From: Pseudomonas nitroreducens
GTDB taxonomy: Bacteria > Pseudomonadota > Gammaproteobacteria > Pseudomonadales > Pseudomonadaceae
DNA: 64,000 nt
NCBI RefSeq assembly: GCF_014204515.1
Contig: NZ_JACHLI010000013.1
Coordinates: 109,213 to 173,212 of the forward strand
Reading direction: 5' to 3'
Both the position numbers and the translations under genes were made by a program. Positions 1-10,005 of this stretch are shown in pieces; the first letter of the stretch is position 1, and every line of letters begins with the position of its first letter. A model generated the notes under the pieces. It saw nothing but the letters and a program-made list of their open reading frames with translations, made no database searches and was not told the DNA's origin.

Positions 1-1
1 C

Positions 2-838
2 GCCCTCGGCAGCTGGTTCGTCAAGGGCATCAACTTCGGCCTCGACTTCACCGGCGGTACGTCGATCAAGCTGAGCTACGAGCAGCCCGCGGACCTCTCC
101 AAGGTCCGTGAGCAACTGGTCGCCGCCGGCTACCACGAAGCCGTGGTGCAGAGCTTCGGTGATACCAAGGACGTGCTGGTGCGTATGCCCAGCGAAGACC
201 CGGAGTTGGGCAAGAAGGTCGCCGCTGCACTGCAGAAGGCTGACACTTCCAACCCGGCCAAGGTCAACGGCGTCGAGTACGTCGGCCCGCAGGTGGGTGA
301 AGAGTTGCGCGACCAGGGCGGCCTCGGCATGCTCCTGGCGCTGGGCGGGATCCTGCTGTACGTCGGCTTCCGCTTCCAGTGGAAGTTCGCCCTCGGGGCG
401 ATCCTCTCGCTGATCCACGACGCCATCATCGTGATGGGCGTGCTGTCGTTCTTCCAGATCACCTTCGACCTCACCGTGCTCGCCGCGGTACTGGCGGTGG
501 TGGGCTACTCGCTGAACGACACCATCGTGATCTTCGACCGGGTGCGCGAGAACTTCCGCGTGCTGCGCAAGGCCAGCCTGATCGACAACATCAACATCTC
601 GACCAGCCAGACCCTGCTGCGGACCATCGCTACCTCGGTATCGACCCTGCTGGCGATCGCCGCGCTGCTGTTCTTCGGTGGCGACAACCTGTTCGGCTTC
701 TCCATCGCCCTGTTCGTCGGCGTGATGGCGGGTACCTACTCGTCGATCTACATCGCCAACGTGGTGCTGATCTGGCTGAACCTGTCCAGCGAGGACCTGA
801 TTCCTCCGCCGAGCAAGGAAGCCGACGAGCGCCCGTAA
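2..838 (+). CDS. secF: Protein translocase subunit SecF (5' truncated by window edge)
   Basis: SecF pairs with SecD in the inner membrane and helps drive the late, proton-motive-force-dependent step of Sec export. The reading frame is open from base 2, so the N-terminus lies outside the window. What remains has the SecF motif FGLDFTGGT near its start, a periplasmic region, and then hydrophobic segments including the conserved VVGYSLNDTIVIFDRVREN stretch. The C-terminus ends in a short charged tail. A strong intrinsic terminator follows the stop. SecD is expected just upstream. Identification is secure; only the start is missing. Confidence 0.96.
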   Translation, partial: ALGSWFVKGINFGLDFTGGTSIKLSYEQPADLSKVREQLVAAGYHEAVVQSFGDTKDVLVRMPSEDPELGKKVAAALQKADTSNPAKVNGVEYVGPQVGEELRDQGGLGMLLALGGILLYVGFRFQWKFALGAILSLIHDAIIVMGVLSFFQITFDLTVLAAVLAVVGYSLNDTIVIFDRVRENFRVLRKASLIDNINISTSQTLLRTIATSVSTLLAIAALLFFGGDNLFGFSIALFVGVMAGTYSSIYIANVVLIWLNLSSEDLIPPPSKEADERP

Positions 839-864
839 TAGAGCGTTTTCGGCCTTCGGCAGAG

Positions 865-888
865 ACTCCCGCTTCGGCGGGAGTTTTT
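865..888 (+). terminator. Intrinsic terminator after secF
   Basis: Eight-base arms ACTCCCGC and GCGGGAGT enclose a TTCG loop and are followed directly by a run of T. It lies 27 nt after the secF stop and would end the secDF transcript. Confidence 0.9.
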
Positions 889-996
889 GTTTGTGGGTTT
901 TGTCCTGCTTGATTGTTGGAACTTTCTTACAAATGAGTTGCTCCAAGGCAGGGTAAAGGGCAATGCCCGAATGAGAAGAAAGACCAGGAGATTCAT

Positions 997-1533
997 ATGA
1001 ACAAGTCGTTGCTAATCGGTGCTGTGCTGGGCGCTGTAGGCGTGACTGCCGGTGGTGCCGTGGCTACCTACAGCTTGGTGGATCGCGCGCCCGCGTATGC
1101 CGAAGTGCTCGCGGTTCAGCCGGTCAAGGAAACCATCAAGAATCCGCGCCAGGTCTGCAAGGACGTGGCGGTGACCCATCAGCGTCCGGTCAAGGACCAG
1201 CATCAGATTGCCGGTACCGCGATCGGCGCCATCGCCGGCGGCCTGCTGGGCAACCAGATCGGCGGCGGCAACGGCAAGAAGATCGCTACCGTGGCCGGTG
1301 CCATCGGCGGCGGTTATGCCGGCAACAAGGTGCAGGAAGGCATGCAGGAGCGTGACACCTACACCACCACCGAAACCCGTTGCAGCACCGTCAACGACAC
1401 CAGCGAGAAGGTGGTCGGCTATGACGTGAAGTACCTGCTCGATGGCAAGGCCGGCCAGGTCCGCATGGACCGCGATCCGGGCTCGCAGATTCCGGTCGAC
1501 AAGAGCGGCCGACTGATCCTGGGTCAGCAATAA
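997..1533 (+). CDS. Glycine-zipper 2TM domain envelope protein
   Basis: This 178-residue protein begins with a hydrophobic, Gly/Ala/Val-rich segment (about residues 4-26) that could be a signal anchor or signal peptide. A central glycine-zipper region (about residues 70-110) repeats small residues in the pattern GTAIGAIAGGLLGNQIGGG and AGAIGGGYAGNK. This is the hallmark of the glycine zipper 2TM (SlyB/Rcp-like) family of envelope proteins. No lipobox cysteine is visible near the N-terminus, unlike SlyB itself. The start is supported by AGGAG six bases before the ATG. It stands alone between two terminators. The exact role is unknown; envelope integrity is an inference from the family. Confidence 0.8.
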   Translation: MNKSLLIGAVLGAVGVTAGGAVATYSLVDRAPAYAEVLAVQPVKETIKNPRQVCKDVAVTHQRPVKDQHQIAGTAIGAIAGGLLGNQIGGGNGKKIATVAGAIGGGYAGNKVQEGMQERDTYTTTETRCSTVNDTSEKVVGYDVKYLLDGKAGQVRMDRDPGSQIPVDKSGRLILGQQ

Positions 1534-1557
1534 GCAGTCGCCAGGTGTGGAACGAAG

Positions 1558-1584
1558 AAGGCGCCCGATGGGCGCCTTTTTCTT
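1558..1584 (+). terminator. Intrinsic terminator after the glycine-zipper gene
   Basis: Arms AAGGCGCC and GGCGCCTT with a short loop are followed by TTTCTTTT. It lies 24 nt after the stop codon. Confidence 0.88.
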
Positions 1585-1604
1585 TTACCGGCGTTTGACT
1601 GTGG

Positions 1605-1679
1605 GCGTAGGAGCGGACTCTGTCCGCGATGGTTTGAGATAGGGTGCGGGCCTATCGCGGACAGAGTCCGCTCCTACGC
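1605..1679. repeat. Inverted pair of GTAGGAGCGGA-type palindromic repeats
   Basis: The left arm GCGTAGGAGCGGACTC and its right-hand complement form a 25-26 bp near-perfect inverted repeat with a 20-30 nt spacer. Copies of the same arm recur at 21486, 35348, 35464, 43665, 43711, 55006 and 63130. This is REP-like intergenic repeat DNA of the kind common in pseudomonads. Confidence 0.88.
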
Positions 1680-1705
1680 AATGCCGCCGCACTGACGGAG
1701 GGCAC

Positions 1706-1733
1706 AAAAAAGCCCGGCAATACCGGGCTTTTT
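1706..1733 (-). terminator. Intrinsic terminator of suhB (bidirectional)
   Basis: AAAAAGCCCGG, a CAATA loop and CCGGGCTTTTT make a symmetric hairpin with T runs on both strands. It sits 17 nt past the suhB stop on the minus strand. Confidence 0.88.
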
Positions 1734-1749
1734 GCATCGCAGCTCAGGC

Positions 1750-2565
1750 TCAGCGCTTGAGCGAAGCCGGCAGGTGCGGCTGGATGCTGGTCAGCAGCGC
1801 CTTGAAGCACTTGGTGTTGCCGGCAACGATCTGGCCCTTTTCGAGGAACTCGTGGCCGCCGGTGAAATCGCTGACCAGACCGCCTGCTTCCTGGATCAGC
1901 AGGGCGCCTGCGGCCATGTCCCACTCGGACAGGCCGAATTCCCAGAAGGCGTCATAACGGCCGGCGGCGACGTAGGCCAGGTCCAGGCTGGCGGCGCCGG
2001 CGCGGCGGATGCCGGCGGTCTGGCCGACCAGGCTGCGGAACATGCCCAGGTAGGCGTCCAGGTTGTCCATCTGGCTGTCGCGGAACGGGAAGCCGGTACC
2101 GAGCAGGGCGCCTTCCAGGCTCTTGCGGTTGCTGACGCGCAGGCGGCGACCGTTCAGTGCAGCGCCACGACCACGGCTGGCGGTGAATTCTTCCTGGCGG
2201 ACCGGGTCGAGGACCACGGCGTGCTCGAGGCGACCGCGGTATTTGCAGGCGATGCTGACGGCGTAGTGCGGAACGCCGTGGATGAAGTTGGTGGTGCCAT
2301 CCAGCGGGTCGATGATCCACTGGTAGTCGGCGCCTTCGCCGCTGCCTTCCAGGACGCCGCCTTCCTCGCCCACGATGCCGTGGTTCGGGTAGGCCTTGCG
2401 CAGGGCGGTGACGATGCTGAGTTCGGCCGCGCGGTCGACCTCGGTGACGTAATCCTTGGCTTCTTTCTCGTTGACCGACAGGGTATCCAGGCGTTCGATG
2501 GAGCGGAAGATCAGTTCACCGGCGCTGCGAGCGGCGCGCAGGGCGATATTCAGCATAGGCTGCAT
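1750..2565 (-). CDS. suhB: Inositol-1-monophosphatase family protein SuhB
   Basis: SuhB is an inositol monophosphatase-fold protein. In E. coli it also joins the NusA/NusB/NusE antitermination complex on rRNA, and in P. aeruginosa it affects virulence gene expression (literature, not sequence). This 271-residue version keeps the metal-binding motifs: GEEGG near residue 66, WIIDPLDGTTNF near residues 83-94, and EWDMAAGALL in the C-terminal half. The open frame runs 30 codons further upstream, but the ATG at 2565 gives the family's usual MQPMLNIALRAAR start. It diverges from trmJ across a gap of about 150 bases. Confidence 0.95.
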   Translation of the reverse strand: MQPMLNIALRAARSAGELIFRSIERLDTLSVNEKEAKDYVTEVDRAAELSIVTALRKAYPNHGIVGEEGGVLEGSGEGADYQWIIDPLDGTTNFIHGVPHYAVSIACKYRGRLEHAVVLDPVRQEEFTASRGRGAALNGRRLRVSNRKSLEGALLGTGFPFRDSQMDNLDAYLGMFRSLVGQTAGIRRAGAASLDLAYVAAGRYDAFWEFGLSEWDMAAGALLIQEAGGLVSDFTGGHEFLEKGQIVAGNTKCFKALLTSIQPHLPASLKR

Positions 2566-2711
2566 GGAGAGGTCACCTGGGTCGTTAAAGAAAGCCGAAC
2601 ATTCTAGCAGAAAGCCATGGAGTTCATAGAGCGACCTGTCGCCTGCGTGGCGCAAGACCCACTGCTGCGGTAGGATTCCCTCCCTTTTTCGCTTTTCTGT
2701 GGAGTCGCGCG

Positions 2712-3491
2712 TTGCTCGACAAAATTCGCGTGGTGCTGGTCAACACCAGCCATCCCGGCAATATCGGCGGTACGGCCCGTGCGATGAAGAACATGGGCCT
2801 GTCGCGCCTGGTGCTGGTCGATCCGATGGATTTCCCCAGCGGCGAGGCGAGCGCCCGCGCTTCCGGCGCCGATGACATTCTCGACGCGGCCGTGGTCGTG
2901 CCCACCCTGGAAGATGCCCTGGCCGGCTGCAGCCTGGTGCTCGGTACCAGTGCGCGCGATCGTCGCATCCCCTGGCCGCTGCTCGATCCCCGCGAGTGCG
3001 CCACCACCAGCCTGGAACACGTCCAGCAGGGTGGCGAGGTCGCGCTGGTATTCGGTCGTGAATATGCCGGCCTGACCAACGAAGAGCTGCAGCGCTGTCA
3101 GTTCCACGTGCACATCCCGGCCAATCCCGAGTTCAGCTCGCTGAACCTGGCCACGGCGGTGCAGGTGCTGGTCTACGAGGTGCGCATGGCCTGGCTGGCC
3201 GTTCAGGGACAGCCGACCAAGCAGGAGAAGGTCGAGGCCACTGCGATGCTCAATAGCGTGCCGGTGACCTCTGACGAGCTGGAGCGCTTCTATGCCCACC
3301 TCGAATCGACCCTGGTGGACATCCAGTTCCTCGACCCGCAGAAGCCGCGCCACCTGATGTCGCGCCTGCGCCGCCTGTATGGCCGCAGCGGCGTCAGCAA
3401 GCTGGAGATGAATATCCTGCGGGGCATTCTCACCGAGACCCAGAAAGCTGCCCGCGGGGAGCTTGCCAAGCGGAGTGATGACGATGTTTGA
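2712..3491 (+). CDS. trmJ: tRNA (cytidine/uridine-2'-O-)-methyltransferase TrmJ
   Basis: TrmJ is a SPOUT-class methyltransferase that places a 2'-O-methyl group at position 32 of the tRNA anticodon loop using S-adenosylmethionine. The 259-residue product shows the N-terminal RVVLVNTSHPGNIGGTARAM signature, a central ALVFGREYAGLTNEEL cofactor-knot stretch, and the C-terminal GVSKLEMNILRGILTE element typical of the bacterial family. The best start is TTG at 2712, preceded by GGAG; no upstream ATG fits. It overlaps cysE by 8 nt, so the two genes are probably translationally coupled. Confidence 0.93.
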   Translation: MLDKIRVVLVNTSHPGNIGGTARAMKNMGLSRLVLVDPMDFPSGEASARASGADDILDAAVVVPTLEDALAGCSLVLGTSARDRRIPWPLLDPRECATTSLEHVQQGGEVALVFGREYAGLTNEELQRCQFHVHIPANPEFSSLNLATAVQVLVYEVRMAWLAVQGQPTKQEKVEATAMLNSVPVTSDELERFYAHLESTLVDIQFLDPQKPRHLMSRLRRLYGRSGVSKLEMNILRGILTETQKAARGELAKRSDDDV

Positions 3492-4263
3492 GCGTGTCCG
3501 CGAAGACATTCAGAGCGTTTTCCATCGAGACCCGGCAGCGCGCAACGCCTTCGAGGTGCTGACCTGCTACCCGGGCCTGCACGCCGTCTGGCTGCATCGC
3601 CTGGCCCACGGCCTGTGGACCTCCGGCTGGAAGTGGCTGGCACGCATGGTGTCCAACTTCGGCCGCTGGATGACCGGCATCGAGATCCACCCCGGCGCGA
3701 AGATCGGCCGGCGGTTCTTCATCGACCACGGCCTGGGCATCGTCATCGGCGAGACCGCCGAGATCGGCGATGACGTGACCATCTACCAGGGCGTGACCCT
3801 GGGTGGCACCAGCTGGAACAAGGGCAAGCGCCACCCGACCCTGGCCGACGGCGTGGTGGTGGGGGCGGGCGCCAAGGTGCTCGGCCCGTTCACCGTCGGC
3901 GCCGGCGCCAAGGTCGGCTCGAATGCCGTGGTGACCAAGGAGGTACCGCCAGGGGCCACCGTCGTGGGTATTCCGGGGCGCATCATCGCCAAGGATGACG
4001 CGGATCAGGCGGCCAAGCGCCAGGCGATGGCAGAAAAGCTCGGCTTCGATGCCTACGGCGTCAGCCAGGACATGCCCGACCCGGTGGCCCGCGCCATCGG
4101 CCAGTTGCTCGATCACCTGCAGGCGGTCGATGGCCGCCTGGAAGGCATGTGCCAGGCGCTGACAGCTCTGGGTAGCGATTACTGTGCGAAAGACCTTCCG
4201 GTGCTGCGGGAAGAGGACTTCGCCGGTGTGAAAGACCCGGAGAGCAGCCAGTCGGCGCAGTGA
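3484..4263 (+). CDS. cysE: Serine O-acetyltransferase
   Basis: CysE acetylates L-serine with acetyl-CoA to give O-acetylserine, the acceptor for sulfide in cysteine synthesis. The 259-residue protein has the short alpha-helical N-terminus followed by a left-handed beta-helix of hexapeptide repeats (about residues 60-180, including IEIHPGAKIGRRFFIDHGLG and VTIYQGVTLGGTS). GGAG lies eight bases before the ATG at 3484; an in-frame ATG at 3478 would add two residues. It lies directly before the isc operon, which consumes cysteine sulfur through IscS, so the neighbourhood is metabolically coherent. Confidence 0.95.
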   Translation: MFERVREDIQSVFHRDPAARNAFEVLTCYPGLHAVWLHRLAHGLWTSGWKWLARMVSNFGRWMTGIEIHPGAKIGRRFFIDHGLGIVIGETAEIGDDVTIYQGVTLGGTSWNKGKRHPTLADGVVVGAGAKVLGPFTVGAGAKVGSNAVVTKEVPPGATVVGIPGRIIAKDDADQAAKRQAMAEKLGFDAYGVSQDMPDPVARAIGQLLDHLQAVDGRLEGMCQALTALGSDYCAKDLPVLREEDFAGVKDPESSQSAQ

Positions 4264-4336
4264 TGCGCCGACGCCAGCATTGCTGCTAGAATACTGCGCC
4301 GCTCGCTGGCTAAATCCGACTAAAGTAATAGGTCTT

Positions 4337-4370
4337 ATAGTTGACTTAAATAGTCGGAAAAGAGCATACT
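4337..4370 (+). promoter_or_regulatory. isc promoter with overlapping IscR type-1-like operator
   Basis: A -35 box TTGACT (4341-4346) and -10 box CATACT (4365-4370) are spaced by 18 nt. They overlap the sequence ATAGTTGACTTAAATAGTCG (from 4337), which closely matches the type 1 IscR site known from E. coli (ATAS-YYGACT-N4-AGTCRR). A second GACTAAAGTAATAGGTC half-like site lies just upstream (about 4318-4334). This predicts repression of the operon by [2Fe-2S]-IscR. Confidence 0.8.
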
Positions 4371-4403
4371 TCCGCCATACCAGCGATTCTTCCGGATGTT
4401 CCC

Positions 4404-4898
4404 ATGCGATTGACCACCAAAGGCCGCTATGCCGTCACCGCCATGCTCGATCTGGCGTTGCACGCCCAGCGTGGCCCGGTTTCTCTCGCTGATATCTCCG
4501 AGCGCCAGGGTATCTCCCTGTCCTACCTGGAACAGCTGTTCGCCAAGTTGCGCCGTGGCAACCTGGTGGTCAGCGTACGCGGTCCGGGTGGCGGTTATCA
4601 GCTGTCCCGCGACATGACCGGCATCCACGTTGCCCAGGTGATCGATGCGGTCAACGAGTCGGTCGACGCCACCCGCTGCCAGGGCCAGGGTGACTGCCAC
4701 TCCGGCGATACCTGCCTGACCCACCACCTGTGGTGCGACCTCAGCCAGCAGATTCACGAGTTCCTCAGCGGCATCAGCCTGGCCGACCTGGTCGAGCGCC
4801 GCGAAGTTCAAGAGGTCGCCCAGCGCCAGGACGAGCGTCGCTGCTCGGGCAGCAAGCCGCTGCGCCTCGACAAGATTGAAGCGTCCGCCATCGACTGA
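4404..4898 (+). CDS. iscR: Fe-S cluster assembly transcriptional regulator IscR
   Basis: IscR is an Rrf2-family winged-helix regulator that senses Fe-S status by binding a [2Fe-2S] cluster and represses its own operon when loaded. The 164-residue protein starts with the family signature MRLTTKGRYAVTAMLDLALH and has a winged-helix domain over roughly residues 1-80. The cluster ligands are all present: three cysteines spaced C-x5-C-x5-C, followed by x2-His (CQGQGDC, CHSGDTC, CLTH, around residues 92-107). It is the first gene of the isc operon and has an IscR-type operator in its own promoter. Confidence 0.97.
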   Translation: MRLTTKGRYAVTAMLDLALHAQRGPVSLADISERQGISLSYLEQLFAKLRRGNLVVSVRGPGGGYQLSRDMTGIHVAQVIDAVNESVDATRCQGQGDCHSGDTCLTHHLWCDLSQQIHEFLSGISLADLVERREVQEVAQRQDERRCSGSKPLRLDKIEASAID

Positions 4899-4926
4899 GC
4901 GAACGCCCGCCTGTAGGAGTTACCTG

Positions 4927-6141
4927 ATGAGATTGCCGATTTACCTCGACTACTCCGCCACCACCCCGGTGGATCCGCGTGTCGCTCAGAAAATGGCCGA
5001 CTGCCTGCTGGTTGACGGCAATTTCGGCAACCCGGCCTCGCGTTCCCACCTCTTCGGCTGGAAGGCCGAGGAAGCGGCCGAGAACGCCCGCCGCCAGGTC
5101 GCCGAACTGGTCAATGCCGACCCCCGCGAGATCGTCTGGACTTCCGGTGCCACCGAGTCCGACAACCTGGCCGTGAAGGGCGTTGCGCACTTCTACGCGA
5201 CCAAGGGCAAGCACATCATCACCTCGAAGATCGAGCACAAGGCGGTCCTGGATACCTGCCGCCAGCTGGAGCGCGAAGGCTTCGAAGTGACCTACCTGGA
5301 ACCGACTCCCGAGGGCATCATCACCCCGGCGATGGTCGAGGCCGCCCTGCGTGACGACACCATCCTGGTTTCGGTCATGCATGTGAACAACGAAGTCGGC
5401 AGCATCAACGACATCGCCGCCATCGGCGAGCTGACCCGTGCCCGCGGTATCCTGCTGCACGTCGACGCTGCGCAGTCGGCCGGCAAGGTGGACATCGACC
5501 TGGAGAAACTCAAGGTCGACCTGATGTCCTTCTCCGCCCACAAGGTCTACGGCCCCAAAGGCATGGGCGCGCTGTACGTGCGCCGCAAGCCGCGCGTGCG
5601 CCTGGAAGCCCAGATGCACGGTGGCGGCCACGAGCGCGGCATGCGTTCGGGTACCCTGGCGACCCACCAGATCGTCGGCATGGGCGAAGCCTTCCGCATC
5701 GCCAAGGAAGAAATGCACCAGGAAATGGCTCGCATCGAAGGCCTGCGCAAGCGCTTCTTCGATCAGGTGCAGGACCTGGAAGAGCTGTACCTCAACGGCA
5801 GCCCGACTTCCTACGCGCCGAACATCCTCAACGTCAGCTTCAACTACGTCGAAGGCGAGTCGCTGATGATGTCGCTCAAGGATCTGGCCGTTTCCTCCGG
5901 TTCCGCCTGCACCTCGGCCTCGCTGGAGCCGTCCTACGTGCTCCGCGCCCTAGGTCGCAACGACGAACTGGCGCACAGCTCCATCCGTTTCAGCTTCGGC
6001 CGCTTCACCACCGAAGAAGAAGTCGATTACGCCGCCAAGAAGGTGGTGGAAGCCGTTTCCAAGCTGCGTGAGCTTTCGCCGCTGTGGGATATGTTCAAAG
6101 AGGGTGTCGACCTGTCCAAGGTCGAATGGCAGGCCCACTGA
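4927..6141 (+). CDS. iscS: Cysteine desulfurase IscS
   Basis: IscS is the PLP enzyme that takes sulfur from cysteine and passes it as a persulfide to IscU and to tRNA thiolation enzymes. The 404-residue protein shows the LDYSATTPVDPRV N-terminus, the PLP lysine in SFSAHKVYGPKG, and the mobile-loop catalytic cysteine in SSGSACTSASLEPSYVL. The start at 4927 gives the normal MRLPIYLDYS N-terminus; the frame is open 17 codons further up but lacks family support. It follows iscR by 28 nt and precedes iscU by 27 nt. Confidence 0.97.
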   Translation: MRLPIYLDYSATTPVDPRVAQKMADCLLVDGNFGNPASRSHLFGWKAEEAAENARRQVAELVNADPREIVWTSGATESDNLAVKGVAHFYATKGKHIITSKIEHKAVLDTCRQLEREGFEVTYLEPTPEGIITPAMVEAALRDDTILVSVMHVNNEVGSINDIAAIGELTRARGILLHVDAAQSAGKVDIDLEKLKVDLMSFSAHKVYGPKGMGALYVRRKPRVRLEAQMHGGGHERGMRSGTLATHQIVGMGEAFRIAKEEMHQEMARIEGLRKRFFDQVQDLEELYLNGSPTSYAPNILNVSFNYVEGESLMMSLKDLAVSSGSACTSASLEPSYVLRALGRNDELAHSSIRFSFGRFTTEEEVDYAAKKVVEAVSKLRELSPLWDMFKEGVDLSKVEWQAH

Positions 6142-6168
6142 CCCGCCCCGAAGAAGTGAGGATTAGCC

Positions 6169-6555
6169 ATGGCTTACAGTGACAAGGTCATCGACCACTA
6201 CGAAAACCCGCGCAACGTCGGCAAGATGAATGCCGAAGACCCGGACGTCGGCACCGGCATGGTCGGTGCGCCGGCCTGCGGCGACGTGATGCGCCTGCAG
6301 ATCAAGGTCAACGAGCAGGGCGTCATCGAAGACGCCAAGTTCAAGACCTACGGCTGCGGTTCGGCCATCGCCTCCAGCTCCCTCGCCACCGAGTGGATGA
6401 AGGGCAAGACCCTGGACGAAGCCGAATCCATCAAGAACACCACCATCGCCGAAGAACTGGCCCTGCCGCCGGTGAAGATCCACTGCTCGGTACTCGCCGA
6501 GGACGCCATCAAGGCGGCCGTGCGCGACTACAAGCAGAAGAAAGGTCTGCTCTGA
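6169..6555 (+). CDS. iscU: Fe-S cluster scaffold protein IscU
   Basis: IscU is the scaffold on which [2Fe-2S] clusters are built from IscS-derived sulfur and iron, then released with help from HscA/HscB. At 128 residues it has the standard length. The three cluster-ligand cysteines are present in GAPACGDVMRL, YGCGSAIASSS and KIHCSVLAEDA, and the LPPVK motif recognised by the HscA chaperone is intact (ELALPPVKIHC). A clear ribosome binding site (GTGAGG) precedes the ATG. Confidence 0.97.
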   Translation: MAYSDKVIDHYENPRNVGKMNAEDPDVGTGMVGAPACGDVMRLQIKVNEQGVIEDAKFKTYGCGSAIASSSLATEWMKGKTLDEAESIKNTTIAEELALPPVKIHCSVLAEDAIKAAVRDYKQKKGLL

Positions 6556-6581
6556 AGCGATTCGTTGAGTAAGGAGTTCCC

Positions 6582-6905
6582 ATGGCCATCAGCATGACCG
6601 AAGCCGCCGCCAACCACGTTCGCCGCTCCCTCGACGGGCGCGGCAAGGGCGAGGGCATCCGTCTTGGCGTGCGTACCACCGGGTGTTCCGGGCTGGCCTA
6701 CGTGCTGGAGTTCGTCGACGAACTGGCAGCCGAGGACCAGGTCTTCGAGAGCCACGGCGTGAAGGTCATCATCGACCCGAAAAGCCTGGTCTACCTCGAC
6801 GGCACCGAGTTGGACTTCACCAAGGAAGGCCTCAACGAGGGCTTCAAGTTCAACAACCCGAACGTGCGCGGTGAGTGTGGCTGCGGCGAAAGCTTCAACG
6901 TCTGA
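6582..6905 (+). CDS. iscA: Iron-sulfur cluster carrier IscA
   Basis: IscA is an A-type carrier that receives nascent clusters and delivers them, especially as [4Fe-4S], to target proteins. The 107-residue product has the three invariant cysteines of the HesB/IscA fold: one in TTGCSGLAYVLEF (near residue 35) and the C-terminal pair in GECGCGESFNV. AAGGAG lies before the ATG. It sits in the canonical position between iscU and hscB. Confidence 0.97.
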   Translation: MAISMTEAAANHVRRSLDGRGKGEGIRLGVRTTGCSGLAYVLEFVDELAAEDQVFESHGVKVIIDPKSLVYLDGTELDFTKEGLNEGFKFNNPNVRGECGCGESFNV

Positions 6906-6913
6906 GGCTGGGT

Positions 6914-7435
6914 GTGGGTAGTCCCTGTCACTTCGCGCTGTTCGACCTGCAGCCGGGCTTCCGGATCGATCTGGAAGCCCTCGGCAACCGCTATCGTGAG
7001 CTGGTGCGAACCGTCCACCCGGATCGCTTCGCCGACGCCTCCGAGCGCGAGCAGCGGCTGGCGCAGGCCAAGGCCGCCGAACTCAACGATGCCTACCAGA
7101 CGCTGAAGAGCGTTCCGCGTCGCGCCCTGTACCTGCTGGCCCTGCGCGGCGATGCACTGCCGCTGGAAGCCACGGTGCAGGACCCGGAGTTCCTCCTGCA
7201 GCAGATGCAGCTGCGCGAGGACCTCGAAGACCTGCAGGACAGCGCCGATCTTGACGGCGTGGCGCAGTTCAAGCGCCAGCTGAAGTCCGCCCAGCAGCAG
7301 CTGGACGATGACTTCGCTGACTGCTGGGATGACGCCGCGCAGCGTGAACGGGCCGAGCGCCTGGTGCGTCGCATGCAGTTCCTCGACAAGCTGGCGCAGG
7401 AAGTGCGGCAGCTGGAAGAGCGACTCGACGATTAA
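6914..7435 (+). CDS. hscB: Co-chaperone HscB (J-domain protein)
   Basis: HscB is the J-type co-chaperone that brings IscU to HscA and stimulates its ATPase. The 173-residue protein has an N-terminal J domain with the HPD tripeptide (TVHPDRFADAS, about residues 31-42) and a C-terminal three-helix IscU-binding domain rich in charged residues (about residues 85-170). The GTG at 6914 gives the expected GSPCHFALFDLQP N-terminus; an open frame extends 13 codons further upstream into the iscA 3' end but does not match the family. Confidence 0.94.
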   Translation: MGSPCHFALFDLQPGFRIDLEALGNRYRELVRTVHPDRFADASEREQRLAQAKAAELNDAYQTLKSVPRRALYLLALRGDALPLEATVQDPEFLLQQMQLREDLEDLQDSADLDGVAQFKRQLKSAQQQLDDDFADCWDDAAQRERAERLVRRMQFLDKLAQEVRQLEERLDD

Positions 7436-7479
7436 TCCGCGTGGCTGCTGCCGCGCCCGATAGCCTGATTAGAAACCGC

Positions 7480-9339
<1,860 letters not shown>

Positions 9340-9345
9340 GCGAAG

Positions 9346-9684
9346 ATGCCGCAGATTGTCTTTCTGCCCCACGCCGAACACTGCCCCGAAGGCGCGGTGA
9401 TCGAAGCCCAGCCGGGCGAAACCATCATGAAGGCGGCGCTGCGCAACGGCATCGAGATCGAACACGCCTGCGAGATGTCCTGTGCCTGCACTACCTGCCA
9501 CGTGGTCGTGCGCAAGGGCTTCAACTCCATGGAAGCCTCCGACGAGCTGGAAGACGACATGCTGGACAAGGCCTGGGGCCTGGAGCCGGATTCGCGCCTG
9601 TCCTGCCAGGCGGTAGTGGGCGACACGGACCTGGTGGTGGAAATCCCGAAATACACCATCAACCAGGTGTCCGAAGGTCACTGA
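9346..9684 (+). CDS. fdx: ISC-system [2Fe-2S] ferredoxin
   Basis: This adrenodoxin-type ferredoxin donates electrons for cluster assembly on IscU. The 112-residue protein has the ligand pattern C-x5-C-x2-C in HACEMSCACTTCHVVV and a fourth cysteine in RLSCQAVVGDTDLVVEIP, matching the family. It overlaps no neighbour but is only 6 nt downstream of hscA and 14 nt upstream of iscX, so it is part of the same transcript. Confidence 0.97.
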   Translation: MPQIVFLPHAEHCPEGAVIEAQPGETIMKAALRNGIEIEHACEMSCACTTCHVVVRKGFNSMEASDELEDDMLDKAWGLEPDSRLSCQAVVGDTDLVVEIPKYTINQVSEGH

Positions 9685-9698
9685 GGCGGAGCGTCGAC

Positions 9699-9899
9699 AT
9701 GAGTCTGAAATGGGTTGATGTGCTCGAAATCGCCATCCAGCTGACCGAAACCAAGCCGGACGTGGACCCGCGCTACGTGAACTTCGTCGATCTGCACCGC
9801 TGGGTGCTGGCATTGCCGGAGTTCAGCGACGATCCTTCCCGTGGCGGGGAGAAGGTCCTGGAGGCCATCCAGGCTGCCTGGATCGAAGAAGCGGAATAA
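9699..9899 (+). CDS. iscX: Fe-S assembly protein IscX
   Basis: IscX is a small acidic protein that binds IscS and iron and modulates the desulfurase. The 66-residue product has the family features: an early LKWVDVLEIAIQL helix, the DVDPRYVNFVDLHRWV motif, and an acidic C-terminus ending EAIQAAWIEEAE. It is the last gene of the isc operon and is followed by a repeat and then the ndk promoter region. Confidence 0.95.
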   Translation: MSLKWVDVLEIAIQLTETKPDVDPRYVNFVDLHRWVLALPEFSDDPSRGGEKVLEAIQAAWIEEAE

Positions 9900-9903
9900 A
9901 AGC

Positions 9904-10000
9904 GGCTACAGGCCAAGAGCGGCTGTAGGCTACAGGCGGCAGGCTACAGGTCGGAGCGGCTGTTGTTTTTGCCTGCCGCCTGTGGCCTGCCGTCTGCAGC
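9904..10000. repeat. CTGCAGGC/CTACAGGC-type palindromic repeat
   Basis: Several copies of GGCTACAGGC, CAGGCGGCAGGC and their complements (GCCTGCCGCCTGTGG, GCCTGCCGTCTGCAG) form a long imperfect inverted repeat between iscX and ndk. Related sequence occurs at 19473-19541 and 39461-39552, also in intergenic positions. Confidence 0.75.
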
Positions 10001-10005
10001 CGCCC

